Positions 7,762 to 16,928 of a stretch of 64,000 nt of DNA are shown here, one piece after another (positions within the stretch are counted from its first letter, which is position 1; each line of letters starts with the position of its first letter). Source of the stretch: CAIQQQ01 sp040399685 (GTDB lineage Bacteria > Pseudomonadota > Alphaproteobacteria > Acetobacterales > Acetobacteraceae); contig JBBART010000004.1 of NCBI GenBank assembly GCA_040399685.1, forward strand, positions 62,001-126,000, in the 5' to 3' direction. The notes beneath the pieces were generated by a model. That model was not told where the DNA came from. It did not search any database and was given only the letters and a program-made list of their open reading frames with translations. Position numbers and translations under genes: made by a program.

Positions 7762-8841
7762 GTGAAGGTTTCAGGCACGCGGCTTGGATTGTATGCGGGC
7801 GTGCTGGCGTCCGTACTCACGGGGGCGGCGCTGGCGGCGGATTATCCTCCCCCGAAGGAGGCCGACTGGGTGGTGCCCAGCTTTCGCTTCCATACTGGCG
7901 AAACCCTTCCAGATCTGCGGCTGCATTACACCACCGTCGGCAACCCGGCAGGCATGCCTGTGTTGGTGCTCCACGGCACCGCAGGGTCTGGCGGCAGCAT
8001 GCTGACCCCGGCGTTTGCGGGCACATTGTTTGGTCCCGGCCAGCCACTCGATGCCCAGAAATACTTTATCATCCTGCCTGATGCCCTGGGGGCGGGGGCT
8101 TCCTCCAAACCGTCTGACGGGCTGCGCGGCCAATATCCACACTATGATTACACCGACATGGTGCAGGCCCAGTATCGCTTGGTGACGGAGGGGCTTGGCA
8201 TCAAGCATCTGCGCATGGTGATCGGCAATTCGATGGGCGGCATGCAGACCTGGATGTGGGGAACCACCTATCCGGATTTCATGGATTCATTGGTGCCCAT
8301 GGCGTCCCAGCCGACCGAGATGGCCAGTCGCAACTGGATGCTGCGGCGGATGCTGGTGGAAACGGTACGCCGTGATCCAACCTATAACAACGGAAATTAC
8401 ACCGCCCAACCACCGGCCTTGGTGACGGCCAACGTGTTCTTTGGCCTCGCCACCAGTGGCGGCACGCTAGCGTACCAGTCGATGGCCCCGACGGGGGAGA
8501 AGGCCGATAAGCTGGTGGATGAACGCCTTGCTGCCCCGCTTGCGGCCGATGCGAACGATTTCATCTGGCAGTGGCAGTCCTCGCGCGGCTACAACCCGGC
8601 CCCGGAACTGGAGCGTATTCGCGCGCCGGTGTTGGCGATCAACGCGGCCGATGATGAACGCAATCCGCCGGAAACAGGGGTGATGGTGGAGGCGTTGAAG
8701 CGGGTGAAGGATGCGCGTTTGTTGCTGATTCCTGCCAGCACCGCCACGCGGGGCCACGGCACAACGGGTAACGCCAGCTTTTACAGCACGGCTTTGGACG
8801 ATTTTCTGAAGGCGCTGCCGACGCCCGTTCAACAGAAATGA
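7762..8841 (+). CDS. exported alpha/beta hydrolase of the MetX-like family
   Basis: The 359-residue protein starts at GTG behind a GGGAGGG ribosome site. A signal peptide ends around AALAADYPP, so it should be periplasmic or secreted. The alpha/beta hydrolase fold resembles homoserine O-acetyltransferase: nucleophile elbow GNSMGGMQ with Ser157, an acidic residue at Asp297/298 (AADDERNPPE) and His332 (RGHGT). True MetX is cytoplasmic, and a canonical metX lies at 55688-56884, so this is probably a hydrolase or acyltransferase acting outside the cytoplasm. The substrate is unknown. It stands alone, 80 bp after the giant repeat-protein gene. Confidence 0.8.
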   Translation: MKVSGTRLGLYAGVLASVLTGAALAADYPPPKEADWVVPSFRFHTGETLPDLRLHYTTVGNPAGMPVLVLHGTAGSGGSMLTPAFAGTLFGPGQPLDAQKYFIILPDALGAGASSKPSDGLRGQYPHYDYTDMVQAQYRLVTEGLGIKHLRMVIGNSMGGMQTWMWGTTYPDFMDSLVPMASQPTEMASRNWMLRRMLVETVRRDPTYNNGNYTAQPPALVTANVFFGLATSGGTLAYQSMAPTGEKADKLVDERLAAPLAADANDFIWQWQSSRGYNPAPELERIRAPVLAINAADDERNPPETGVMVEALKRVKDARLLLIPASTATRGHGTTGNASFYSTALDDFLKALPTPVQQK

Positions 8842-8881
8842 TCCTATCTGTCTTGCCAGACGGTTTTGAAACAATGTTGTC

Positions 8882-10460
8882 TTGACGATCGTTCGGTTTG
8901 GTTTGGCGGGCGCCGTAGCACTTTTGTGCGCCGTGTTTCTGGCGGCGCATGCGTTCTATCCCGGGTTGCCGTCGGTCGCCGGCGAATTGGGTGGCTGGCG
9001 GGATTGGAACGACCAGGCGGCGTATATCTTGGCGGCGCGTGCGTGGTCGGAGCGGGATCTGGCGGCGGCCCGGCATTGGTATCCGCCGGGTTACCCGTTG
9101 CTGGGCGCCTGGCTGCGGTGGATCACGCCGAGCGATCGGTTCTTGTTGCCCAATCTGGCGTGTCTGGTGGCCAGCCAGCTTGCCTGTGCCGCACTGGCCA
9201 CGCGGATGTTTGCCCGTATTCGGTGGGCCAGCCTGATCGGGGCCGGGGCGTTTCTGGTGGCCAGTGTCGGCACCGTTGCGGGCCTGAAATCCTGGTTGAT
9301 CCCGTGGACGACCACGCCGGCAGCGGCGCTTGTTCTTTGGGGTCTGGTGGCGGTGTTGCGGCTGGTGGAGCAGCCGGGCCGGCCGGATGCGGGCAATCCT
9401 GGCCGGGGCGGTGCTGGGCGGGATTACGCTCTTTCGACCGGGCGATGTTCTGCCGGTGGCTCTCGCGTCCAGCCTGGTGATGTTGCCGGTGCTGTTGCGG
9501 CAGCCGCTGGGCCGGGCGGTTGGCATCGTGCTGTGTGCGCTGGCCGGTGCCGGGGCGGTGGCCGGTGTTGCGGCGGCGTTGATTTCCGCGACGACTGGTT
9601 TTGGCCCAGGCTCGTATTTTGCGCTGTCAGCAAATATCGGGTTTGAATTTCGATTGCTGCCGCTGCGGTTTGTAACGCTGGTGCTGGACGGCCGGCCGTT
9701 GCTGGATGGGGTGGCCACCGAGCGGCTTGAGCCGGGGCTGCACCGCGGATTAGCGGAAGTGTTCCTGTGGGTGATTCCAGGCATTGCGGGGGCTGTCGCG
9801 TGTTGTGCCGCACGGGGCGCGCGGCCGGTTCATGCGCTGTTGGCGATGTGGATGGCGACGCATCTGGCGTTGCTGCTGTGCTACCGCGACCTGCATACCA
9901 GCGGCTTCTGGCTTTACGGCAATTATCACTATTTCAAGGCTGTGCAACCGGTGCTGCTGCTGTTCGCCATCGCCTTGACGGTGGGCGTGATGGACCGCTC
10001 GCTCGGTTGGCGGGGGATGGGCGCGGCGCTGGCGGCGGTGGGGCTGGTGTTCGTCTGGCGGGCCGAACTGGTGCCGGGGCCTGCGGTGGTTTCAGCACCC
10101 ATGGCCGAGGGCGTGGCGGTTGGTGCGGTGGGCACGTTGGAATCTGCCGTCATCTTGCCGGCGACCGGCCGTTGGAACGCGATCTATTCTGGTGCGCACA
10201 CGCTGACGATCGGTGGCGCCGTCTTTTACCACAACTATGACTTCAAGCTTTATGCCCGACGCGACGACATGCTGTTGATCCCGATCCGCAAGCTGCCGCC
10301 AGGCCCAGCGGTGCTGACGTTGGGGACGGGCGTGACGCTCGGCGCTGGACCGGTTCTGTCCGCCCGCCAAACGATTGTATTCGGCCTGCCGTGCGCGTTT
10401 GGCCTTGCCGGTGCGGCGACCTGTGGCGGACTTGGGGCGCCGTTGATCGCCGGCCAATAG
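8882..10460 (+). pseudogene. frameshifted GT39/ArnT-like membrane glycosyltransferase
   Basis: Two reading frames together make one membrane protein of about 525 residues. The first (from a TTG at 8882, real sequence to about 9385) has the N-terminal features of GT39-type lipid-linked sugar transferases: a first transmembrane helix, then DWNDQAAYILAARAW and WYPPGYPLLG. The second runs from about 9387 (ATG) to 10460, with many hydrophobic helices and GNYHYFKAVQPVLLLF. The frame changes within the GC-rich stretch GGGCCGGCCGG around 9376-9386; removing one base would restore a single frame. This is either a true inactivating +1 insertion or a sequence error. No obvious slippery motif supports programmed frameshifting. 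Confidence 0.7.
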
Positions 10461-10463
10461 CCG

Positions 10464-11291
10464 TCAGGCCTTGTAGAACGGCCGGTCGCCCTGGATGGTG
10501 ACCCGGGTGCCGGAGCGGGTGGCGGGGAAGTAGTCCCATAAGGCGTGATGCTGGGTGGAGCGGTTGTCCCAGAACGCCACCGAATTCTTCTGCCAGCGAA
10601 ACCGACAGGAGAATTCCGGTGTTTCGATGTGGCGGAACAGGAACGCCAGCAGCGCCTCGCTTTCGGATTTCGATATTTCGTTGATGCGCGAGGTGAAGAA
10701 CGAATTGACGAACAGCGCCTGCCGGCCGGTGACGGGGTGGGTGCGGATGACGGGATGAACGGCTTTGGGGTAGGCGCGCCCGGCATCGTTGTTGGTGTAG
10801 CGGCCACGATAGAGCATTTCGCCGTCATGCAGGGCTGTGAGCCCGGCCAGCATGGTGCGCATGGGGGCGGACAGCGCGTCATACGCCGCGTACATGTTGG
10901 CGAACATTGTGTCGCCACCGATCTCGGGCAGGGTGCGGATGTGCAGGATGGAGCCCATCGGTGGCTCCGCGTCGCAACTCACATCCGAGTGCCAGCTTTC
11001 GCCGTTCACATAGGTGGAGTTGGCGTCGGCGTGGATGATCATCACCGCCGGATGGCCTGGCACCGAGGGGGCGGCGGGGTGGATGTGCAACGCGCCGAAC
11101 CGGGCGCCAAACGCGGTTTGCTGGGCGTGGTCCATGGTCTGGTCACGGAAGAAGATGACCAAATGGTCCATCAGCGCCTGTTGGACGGCGGCGAATGTCG
11201 CGTCATTCATGGGCTTGGCCAAGTCGATGCCATGGATTTCGGCGCCGATCGCCGGCGTGAGCTTGCGGATGTCGAGGGTGGGGCCGGTCAT
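10464..11291 (-). CDS. TauD/TfdA-family 2-oxoglutarate-dependent dioxygenase
   Basis: The 275-residue protein is a non-haem Fe(II)/2-oxoglutarate dioxygenase. The metal ligands appear as HSD at His101/Asp103 and a distal His at 248 or 249 (STQHHALWDY), with the co-substrate Arg in the following GTRVTIQGD region. The family oxidises sulfonates such as taurine, or other small acids such as 2,4-D. It lies two bases after the substrate-binding protein gene on the same strand, so the two form an operon. A sulfonate-like substrate is likely but unproven. No permease or ATPase gene accompanies the pair. Confidence 0.88.
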   Translation of the reverse strand: MTGPTLDIRKLTPAIGAEIHGIDLAKPMNDATFAAVQQALMDHLVIFFRDQTMDHAQQTAFGARFGALHIHPAAPSVPGHPAVMIIHADANSTYVNGESWHSDVSCDAEPPMGSILHIRTLPEIGGDTMFANMYAAYDALSAPMRTMLAGLTALHDGEMLYRGRYTNNDAGRAYPKAVHPVIRTHPVTGRQALFVNSFFTSRINEISKSESEALLAFLFRHIETPEFSCRFRWQKNSVAFWDNRSTQHHALWDYFPATRSGTRVTIQGDRPFYKA

Positions 11292-11293
11292 GC

Positions 11294-12295
11294 TCAGTTG
11301 CCCTCCATGACGTGAATTTCGGGGAAGAACAGGTCTTTCCAGCTATCGGGTTTGGTGGAAACGGCGCCGGTCTGGTTCATGAAGGTGGCGAACTGCATCA
11401 CGCGCTTGGGCACCATGGTCCATTCGTTTTCCGGCAGGCGGATCAGGGCTTCCACCTTGGCGGGCGGGATCTTGGATTTCTCGTTGCGGATGTAGAGTGT
11501 GGCGGCCTTGGCAGGGTCGGCCACGATGATTTTCTGGGCGCGGTCCAGGGCCGCGAGGAAGGCGGCAGTGACCTTTGGGTTGGCATCGTGAAAGCGGGTG
11601 GTGGTCCAGACGGTGTTGAAGGTGTGCGGGCCGCCGAGCACGTCATAGCTGTTCAGCACGCGGTGGATGCGGCTGTCTTCCAACTCCTCATATTGGAACG
11701 GGGCGGAGGTGAAGTGGCTGTTGATCTGGCTCTTGAAGCTCATCATCGCCACATAGGCGTCTGGATGGCCCAGCGAGACGGTGAGGGAATCGAGCTTGTC
11801 GAAATTCGCCGGTCCGAACGCGGCGGCGGCGGCCATTTGCAGCACGATGGCCTGGATGGTGATTTTCACCGCCGGTAGGGCAATCCGGTCGGAATCTGTG
11901 AAGTCCTTGATGGTTTTAACGGCTGGGTTGCTGGTGTTCAGCCAGATCGGCATCGCGTTCAGCGCTGCCACGCCCTTGACGCGCAGATTGGTGCGGGTCT
12001 TGCCCCAGATGGTCAGCATCGGGCCAACGCCGCCCGAGGCGAAGTCCAGATTGCCGGAGATCAGCGCGTCGTTGATGGCAGCGCCGTTGCTGATGGTGAG
12101 GAATTCGGACGCAAGGTCCAGCCCACGGGCGCTGCCTTCGGCCTCCAGCAGCTTTTCTTCCTGCATGATGATCAGCGGCAGATAGGAAATGCCGAATTGT
12201 TTGGCGATGCGCACCGTCTGTGGCTCCGCCCGGGCGGCCAGCGGTGAAAGAAGAAGCGTGGCCACGGCAAGGCTTGTTCGCACGAAGGCGCGCAT
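11294..12295 (-). CDS. ABC transporter substrate-binding protein, NitT/TauT type
   Basis: The protein has 333 residues from the chosen ATG, which gives a clean signal peptide (MRAFVRTSLAVATLLLSPLA, cleaved near ARAE). The mature part fits the SsuA/TauA/NMT1 periplasmic binding-protein family (VRIAKQFGISYLPLIIMQEE near the start, then GNLDFASGGVGP). It would capture sulfonates, nitrate or similar small ligands in the periplasm. It is the first gene of an operon with the TauD-type dioxygenase. The cognate permease and ATPase are absent here. An unpartnered fused permease of the same transporter class lies at 49748-51496, but a link is speculative. Confidence 0.85.
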   Translation of the reverse strand: MRAFVRTSLAVATLLLSPLAARAEPQTVRIAKQFGISYLPLIIMQEEKLLEAEGSARGLDLASEFLTISNGAAINDALISGNLDFASGGVGPMLTIWGKTRTNLRVKGVAALNAMPIWLNTSNPAVKTIKDFTDSDRIALPAVKITIQAIVLQMAAAAAFGPANFDKLDSLTVSLGHPDAYVAMMSFKSQINSHFTSAPFQYEELEDSRIHRVLNSYDVLGGPHTFNTVWTTTRFHDANPKVTAAFLAALDRAQKIIVADPAKAATLYIRNEKSKIPPAKVEALIRLPENEWTMVPKRVMQFATFMNQTGAVSTKPDSWKDLFFPEIHVMEGN

Positions 12296-12462
12296 GATGG
12301 TTTTCCATTTCTTGTTCTTGACTGGCGTCAAGTTGATCGCTCGCGTTCCCGTCGTAACGATGGCCCAGGGACAGGGTTGGACGCAAACGTTGAATGCCGC
12401 TGCTTGCGGTGGGGCGCTGACACTTCCATTCTCCCGTGCGTCACATATCGACAGGATTTCCC

Positions 12463-13503
12463 ATGACTGATGTTGCACCGATCCGTTTCGGCATTTTGGG
12501 CGCCGCCAATATCGCCCGCTCGTTTATCCGCGGCGTGGCGGGGTCGGCCACGGCGCGGGTGGATGCGGTGGCCAGCCGTGATGGTGAGAAGGGGGCTGCG
12601 TTCGCCACGGAAATGGGCGTGCCGCGTTCGCACGGCTCCTACGAGGCGTTGCTGGCCGACCCGGCGATCGATGCGATCTATGTGCCGCTGCCGAACGATA
12701 TGCATGCCGAATGGGTGATCCGCGCTTTGCAGGCGGGCAAGCATGTGCTGTGCGAGAAGCCGTTGGCGATGACGGTGGAGGAGGCGCGGTCGATGTTCGC
12801 GGTGGCCAAGGCCTGCGGCGTGCATCTGGCGGAGGCGTATCCGTATATGTCCCAGCCGCAGACGTTGCGGATGGCTGAGCTGATTGCCGAGGGCGCCATT
12901 GGGCGCGTGCAGATGGTGACGGGCGCGTTCAGCTTTTCACTGGTCACGCCCAAGGGCGCTCCGTTGGGCGATCCGGCCAATATCCGGCTGGACCCGGCGC
13001 GTGGCGGTGGGGCGCTGCTGGATGCCGGCACCTATGCCATGAGCTTCGTGAGCCTGGTGCTGAAGGAGCGGCCGACGCGCGTGCTGGCTCTCGCCAAATA
13101 CAGCGAGAGCGATGTGGACCAGACGATTGCGGCCACGCTGGACTTTGCATCGGGGGCGATGGCGCAGATCACCTGTTCGTTCGCGCGGGCCGGCTATCGC
13201 CATGCGGTGGTGATCGGCGAGGAGGGGGTGATCGAGACCAGCTACAGCAACCACGCCCCGCAGCCGGACGGGCTTTCGCTGCGCATCCGCCGCACCCGCG
13301 CCCAGATCGCGCCGTTCGAGACGCTGGCTGTGGACGGCGGTGACGGCTTCAGGCTGGAGGCGGAGTCGTTCGTCGAGATGATCCGCAAAGGTCCGGCGCA
13401 TTGGAACGGCGCCAGCGAAGCGTGTTCGATCGACACGGTGCTGGCGCTTCAGGCGATTGCTGAAAGTGGACGCAGTGGCGGTTGGGTGGACCTCAGGGCC
13501 TGA
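12463..13503 (+). CDS. Gfo/Idh/MocA-family NAD(P)-dependent oxidoreductase
   Basis: The 346-residue protein has an N-terminal Rossmann fold (FGILGAANIARSFI) and the hallmark CEKPLAMTVEEA, followed by the C-terminal beta-sheet domain with GGGALLDAGTYAMSF. Family members oxidise or reduce sugars, inositols or related dihydrodiols using NAD(P). It resembles the glucose-fructose oxidoreductase / dihydrodiol dehydrogenase branch. The start at 12463 is preceded by CAGGA. It is divergent from the binding-protein/dioxygenase operon and has no obvious operon partner. The substrate cannot be told from sequence alone. Confidence 0.86.
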   Translation: MTDVAPIRFGILGAANIARSFIRGVAGSATARVDAVASRDGEKGAAFATEMGVPRSHGSYEALLADPAIDAIYVPLPNDMHAEWVIRALQAGKHVLCEKPLAMTVEEARSMFAVAKACGVHLAEAYPYMSQPQTLRMAELIAEGAIGRVQMVTGAFSFSLVTPKGAPLGDPANIRLDPARGGGALLDAGTYAMSFVSLVLKERPTRVLALAKYSESDVDQTIAATLDFASGAMAQITCSFARAGYRHAVVIGEEGVIETSYSNHAPQPDGLSLRIRRTRAQIAPFETLAVDGGDGFRLEAESFVEMIRKGPAHWNGASEACSIDTVLALQAIAESGRSGGWVDLRA

Positions 13504-13524
13504 TGAACAGGCGCGGCCTCGGCA

Positions 13525-13944
13525 TCATCCGATCTCGGGGCCGCCGCGCTCATCCAGAGCGTTTCGCAGCCGCAGTGCCAATTCCTGGCGACGGTAGGGC
13601 TTGCGCAGAACGCCGTGTTTTCGGGCCATTGCCAACGGCTTGGCATCTGTTTCGCCTGCGTAGCCGGACATGAACAGCGCAGCCAGGAGCGGGCGGAGCT
13701 TCAAGGCTTTTTCCACAAGGTCAACACCACATATCCCGCCGGGCATCACCATGTCGGTGAACAGCAGGTCCACCGGCGTGTCACCTTCCAGCAGCGCGAG
13801 GGCGTGCGCACCGTCTTCGGCCTCGATCACCTGATAGCCAAGCGAGCGCAGGATCCGCATCGTTGCTTCGCGCACCCCTGGGTTGTCGTCTACCAGCAGG
13901 ATGCTTTCGGTTCCGCAGGGAGGTGGGTTTGCAAGATCAATCAT
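13525..13944 (-). CDS. single-domain response regulator
   Basis: From the ATG at 13944 the protein has 139 residues and consists only of a receiver domain. The acidic pocket is Asp19-Asp20, the phospho-acceptor is Asp64 (LLFTDMVMPGG), the conserved Ser lies in FMSGYAG and the Lys in LRKPYRR. The sequence resembles receiver domains found at the C-terminus of hybrid kinases. It has no output domain, so it would act by protein contact or in a phosphorelay. No histidine kinase is nearby. The reading frame extends upstream to 14121, but that part lies in AT-rich sequence and adds no domain. Confidence 0.85.
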   Translation of the reverse strand: MIDLANPPPCGTESILLVDDNPGVREATMRILRSLGYQVIEAEDGAHALALLEGDTPVDLLFTDMVMPGGICGVDLVEKALKLRPLLAALFMSGYAGETDAKPLAMARKHGVLRKPYRRQELALRLRNALDERGGPEIG

Positions 13945-14117
13945 GCGGGCATCCGATAAATCCTGTTTATATGTCGCCACAAATGCATGATTTTTTTGAC
14001 ACACAGCATTGCAGCGTATTTTATTTCGCACCTTTATTTCATGGTTGTCCACGTTAGATAAATTCGTTTTTAACTCTAAATATTTCCAAACCTCCCGGGT
14101 CGTTCTTAGTTTTGAAG

Positions 14118-16379
14118 TCATACGGGAATCGAAATGGCGACTTTGACGCGTTCAGACGTAAATGGAGCCTTGCGCAATCGCACTCCTGTTGCATCGAAAA
14201 TTGCGTTGCCGATCGCTGCAGCCACCGGTCTGGTTGAGGCTTCGCCTGCTCCGAGGGCTGGCTGGTCCGGCCGGTCGATCAAAACAATGTCGATGGTGGA
14301 GGGAGCTTCGGTCACATCCAGGATGGGATAGGTGAGCCAATCGACGCTCGTGACCGCCGATGAATCGAATTTCACTTCTTCGTGAAGACTGCGGCTGGTG
14401 GCGTGAATGATGTTTCCCTCGATGGTGCGGCGCAGGCCATCGGGGTTGATGATCAGTCCGCATTCATGCGCCACGACGAAACGCTGGGTGTCGATCCTGC
14501 CGGTGTCACGGTGTACGGCCACCTGGGCGATGATGGCCACCAGCGTGCGCCCGCGCTGGGCGAAGGCGATGCCGCGACCTGTCATGATATTGCCGCTGGC
14601 GATCTGGCTGGCGGCCACGCGGCCTTGCCAGCCGAATGTGTCCGCTGCCGCCCGCACCACCGCGCGGGAGCGTTCGTCTGGCAGGTGTTGCAGCCGGAAC
14701 GCCACCGGGTCGGCCTTTGCCGCGTGGGCGAGTTCGTCGATGAAGCTTTCATAGGCGAAGATGAGCTGCGGCCCCACCGGGTCGCGCAGATGCGAGGTGC
14801 GCATCGGCGAGGCGGCGTCCAGCAGGGGCACGATGCTCTGCCACGACAGATGCTTGGCGGGGAATTTGTAGGCGCCTTCCGGCACGCCGAAGGCCGGGGT
14901 GGGCTTGAAGCCCAGCCCCATCATCTGGCCGGCCAGGCTGTGTTGCGGGTTGCTCTCGTTGCTGTCCACATCGGTGCGCGAGAAGGCGCGGGTGGCGAAT
15001 TCCATCGCCACGATGTGGCCGCCCTCGTCAAGCGCCGCCCGGCCGACATGGGTGGAGGCCGGGCCTTTGGGGTCCCAGCCATGGCCTTCGTGGCGCATGC
15101 CCTGCACGCGCACCGGGGCGCCGGCGGCTTTGGACAGCAGGGCGGCGTCGATCGCGGCATCTCCGGAATCGTTGCGGCCGTAGCTGCCGGGGCCATGGGT
15201 CCAGATGGCATGAACGTCTTCAGGCTTGCGGCCGAGAATGGCGGCAACGCCGGCCTGGGCGTAATGCGGCTTTTGCGTCCCGGTCCAGAGCGTCACGCCG
15301 TCTGCCCGCACATCCGCCACGGCGCAGGCCGGGGCCATGCAGGCGTGCGATTGGAACGGCCATTCATAGTCGGCGGTGATCACCTGGGCGGCGCGGGCGA
15401 GGGCTGCGGGCGCATCGCCTTCGTTGAACTCGGTCTTGCCGCCCTGGATTTTGGCGGTGCGGATATGGGCGTGCAGGTGTTCGAAGGGGGGGAATGGCGG
15501 TTTCGTGTCCGACCATGTGACGGCGAGGGTTTGGCTGGCGCGAATGGCATCCCATTCCTTTGGCGCGATGACGCCCAGGAAGCCGCCGTTTTTGACGATC
15601 TGCACGCCCTTGAGATGGGCGATGGAGGCTGCATCCACCGACACCACCGTGGCGCCTGCCACGGGCGGGCGGATCATGCGGCCATGCAGCATGCCGGGCA
15701 CGCGGATATCGCTGACATAGACACGCTCGGCGAACACCTTGCGGGCCACGTCGTCGCGGCGGATAGACTGGCCCACGAGGCGGTATTGGCTGGGGGGTTT
15801 GGGCTGCGCCACGCCGCGCGCGGTCAGTCCGTTGCCGAGGACGCTGTTCCATTGCAACGCCACGTCGAAGTCGCGGCCGCCGATGAGGTCGCCATAGGAC
15901 ACGCGGCGATCGCCGGATGCGATGATGCCGTTCGTGACAATGAGGTTTGCGGCGGGCACGCCGAACGCGGCGGCGGCCATGTTCAGCAATGTGCGCCGCG
16001 CTTCGGCGGCGGCAAAGCGCAGTGGCACGGCGCCGAGTTCGATGCCGGTGGAGCCGCTGGCGCCGCCCTGGTTCACGGTCAGCGCGGTGTCGCCCATCAC
16101 CACGCGCACGCGGGCGAAATCCACGTCCAGTTCCTCGGCCACGATCTGGGCGATGGCGACCTCGACGCCCTGGCCCACGTCGATCTTGCCGAAATAGGCG
16201 ATCACGTCGCCGTTCTGCTGCACCGCCAGCCAGGACGACAGGCGGTCGGGCGTGCGGGCGGCCAGCTTGGCGGCTGCCTGGGCGGTGGCGCAGCGGGGGG
16301 CGGCGAAGCCCACCACCAGTGCGCCGCCGGCGGCGAGGAGGCCACGGCGGGAGAGGGAGATTGGGGTGGTCTGATTCAT
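14118..16379 (-). CDS. molybdopterin-dependent oxidoreductase large subunit, IorB-like
   Basis: The 753-residue protein starts with a twin-arginine signal (SLSRRGLLAAGGALVVG), so it should be exported folded. It belongs to the xanthine oxidase family, aldehyde/isoquinoline 1-oxidoreductase beta type: GKIDVGQGVEVAIAQIVAEE near residue 70, QGGASGST for cofactor contact, and GAGEASTRPVAAAIGNA near the C-terminus. It works with the 2Fe-2S subunit encoded just upstream (14-base gap). Relatives hydroxylate N-heterocycles or oxidise aldehydes in the periplasm and pass electrons to cytochromes. No cytochrome gene is present here, so the electron acceptor is unknown. Confidence 0.9.
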   Translation of the reverse strand: MNQTTPISLSRRGLLAAGGALVVGFAAPRCATAQAAAKLAARTPDRLSSWLAVQQNGDVIAYFGKIDVGQGVEVAIAQIVAEELDVDFARVRVVMGDTALTVNQGGASGSTGIELGAVPLRFAAAEARRTLLNMAAAAFGVPAANLIVTNGIIASGDRRVSYGDLIGGRDFDVALQWNSVLGNGLTARGVAQPKPPSQYRLVGQSIRRDDVARKVFAERVYVSDIRVPGMLHGRMIRPPVAGATVVSVDAASIAHLKGVQIVKNGGFLGVIAPKEWDAIRASQTLAVTWSDTKPPFPPFEHLHAHIRTAKIQGGKTEFNEGDAPAALARAAQVITADYEWPFQSHACMAPACAVADVRADGVTLWTGTQKPHYAQAGVAAILGRKPEDVHAIWTHGPGSYGRNDSGDAAIDAALLSKAAGAPVRVQGMRHEGHGWDPKGPASTHVGRAALDEGGHIVAMEFATRAFSRTDVDSNESNPQHSLAGQMMGLGFKPTPAFGVPEGAYKFPAKHLSWQSIVPLLDAASPMRTSHLRDPVGPQLIFAYESFIDELAHAAKADPVAFRLQHLPDERSRAVVRAAADTFGWQGRVAASQIASGNIMTGRGIAFAQRGRTLVAIIAQVAVHRDTGRIDTQRFVVAHECGLIINPDGLRRTIEGNIIHATSRSLHEEVKFDSSAVTSVDWLTYPILDVTEAPSTIDIVLIDRPDQPALGAGEASTRPVAAAIGNAIFDATGVRLRKAPFTSERVKVAISIPV

Positions 16380-16393
16380 GGCCGGTGCTCCCT

Positions 16394-16858
16394 TTATGCC
16401 TGCGCCACACGTCGGACGGCGCGGAGCATGGCCATGTGGGCGCCGCAACGACATTTCAGCCCGCTGAGTCCATCGCGGATTTCGACCTCGGTGGCGCGCG
16501 GCTTGTCGCGCAGCAGGGCTGCTGCCGTCATGATCCAGCCGTTGAGGCAATAACCGCAGAACGCCGCCTGTTCCGCGACGAAGGCGGCTTGCAACGGGTG
16601 CGGGTGCGCCTCGGTGCCGATTCCGGCCAGGGTGGTGATGGCGGAGCCGCCCACGGCCGAGATGGGGGTGAGGCAGGAACGCACGGCCACGCCGTCCAGA
16701 TGCACCGTGCAGGCGCCGCATTGGCCCAGGCCACAGCCGAAGCGCGGGTTGTTCATGCCGAGTTCATCGCGAAGGGCGTAGAGGAGCGGCATATCCGCGT
16801 CGTCGAGTGTGAGCGCGTGAGACGCGCCATCCACCTTGATCGTCAGGGTCTGGGACAC
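16394..16858 (-). CDS. 2Fe-2S subunit of a molybdenum hydroxylase, IorA-like
   Basis: The 154-residue protein has the two [2Fe-2S] clusters of the family: the plant-ferredoxin type at Cys42, 47, 50 and 62 (GCGLGQCGACTV) and the second at Cys101, 104, 136 and 138 (FCGYCLNG, LKCRCG). It transfers electrons from the molybdenum site of the IorB-like partner encoded immediately downstream. The GTG start at 16858 is preferred because CGGAG lies upstream at good spacing; a TTG at 16891 would add 11 residues. It has no export signal and would hitch-hike on the Tat signal of its partner. Confidence 0.9.
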   Translation of the reverse strand: MSQTLTIKVDGASHALTLDDADMPLLYALRDELGMNNPRFGCGLGQCGACTVHLDGVAVRSCLTPISAVGGSAITTLAGIGTEAHPHPLQAAFVAEQAAFCGYCLNGWIMTAAALLRDKPRATEVEIRDGLSGLKCRCGAHMAMLRAVRRVAQA

Positions 16859-16928
16859 GTGCAATCTCCGTTTCTTGGGAAGGAGTTGCAAAAATGATCA
16901 GCCGATAGCCTGACAATAGCAAGAGCGC

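Noticed and set aside
9366..9390. Programmed ribosomal frameshift in the GT39-like gene
   Set aside because: No slippery heptamer or downstream structure typical of programmed shifting was seen; mutation or sequencing error is simpler.
14382..16553. 723-codon plus-strand frame opposite the molybdenum enzyme gene
   Set aside because: The minus-strand IorB-like protein has complete family motifs; the other frame has low-complexity His/Gly/Ala composition.
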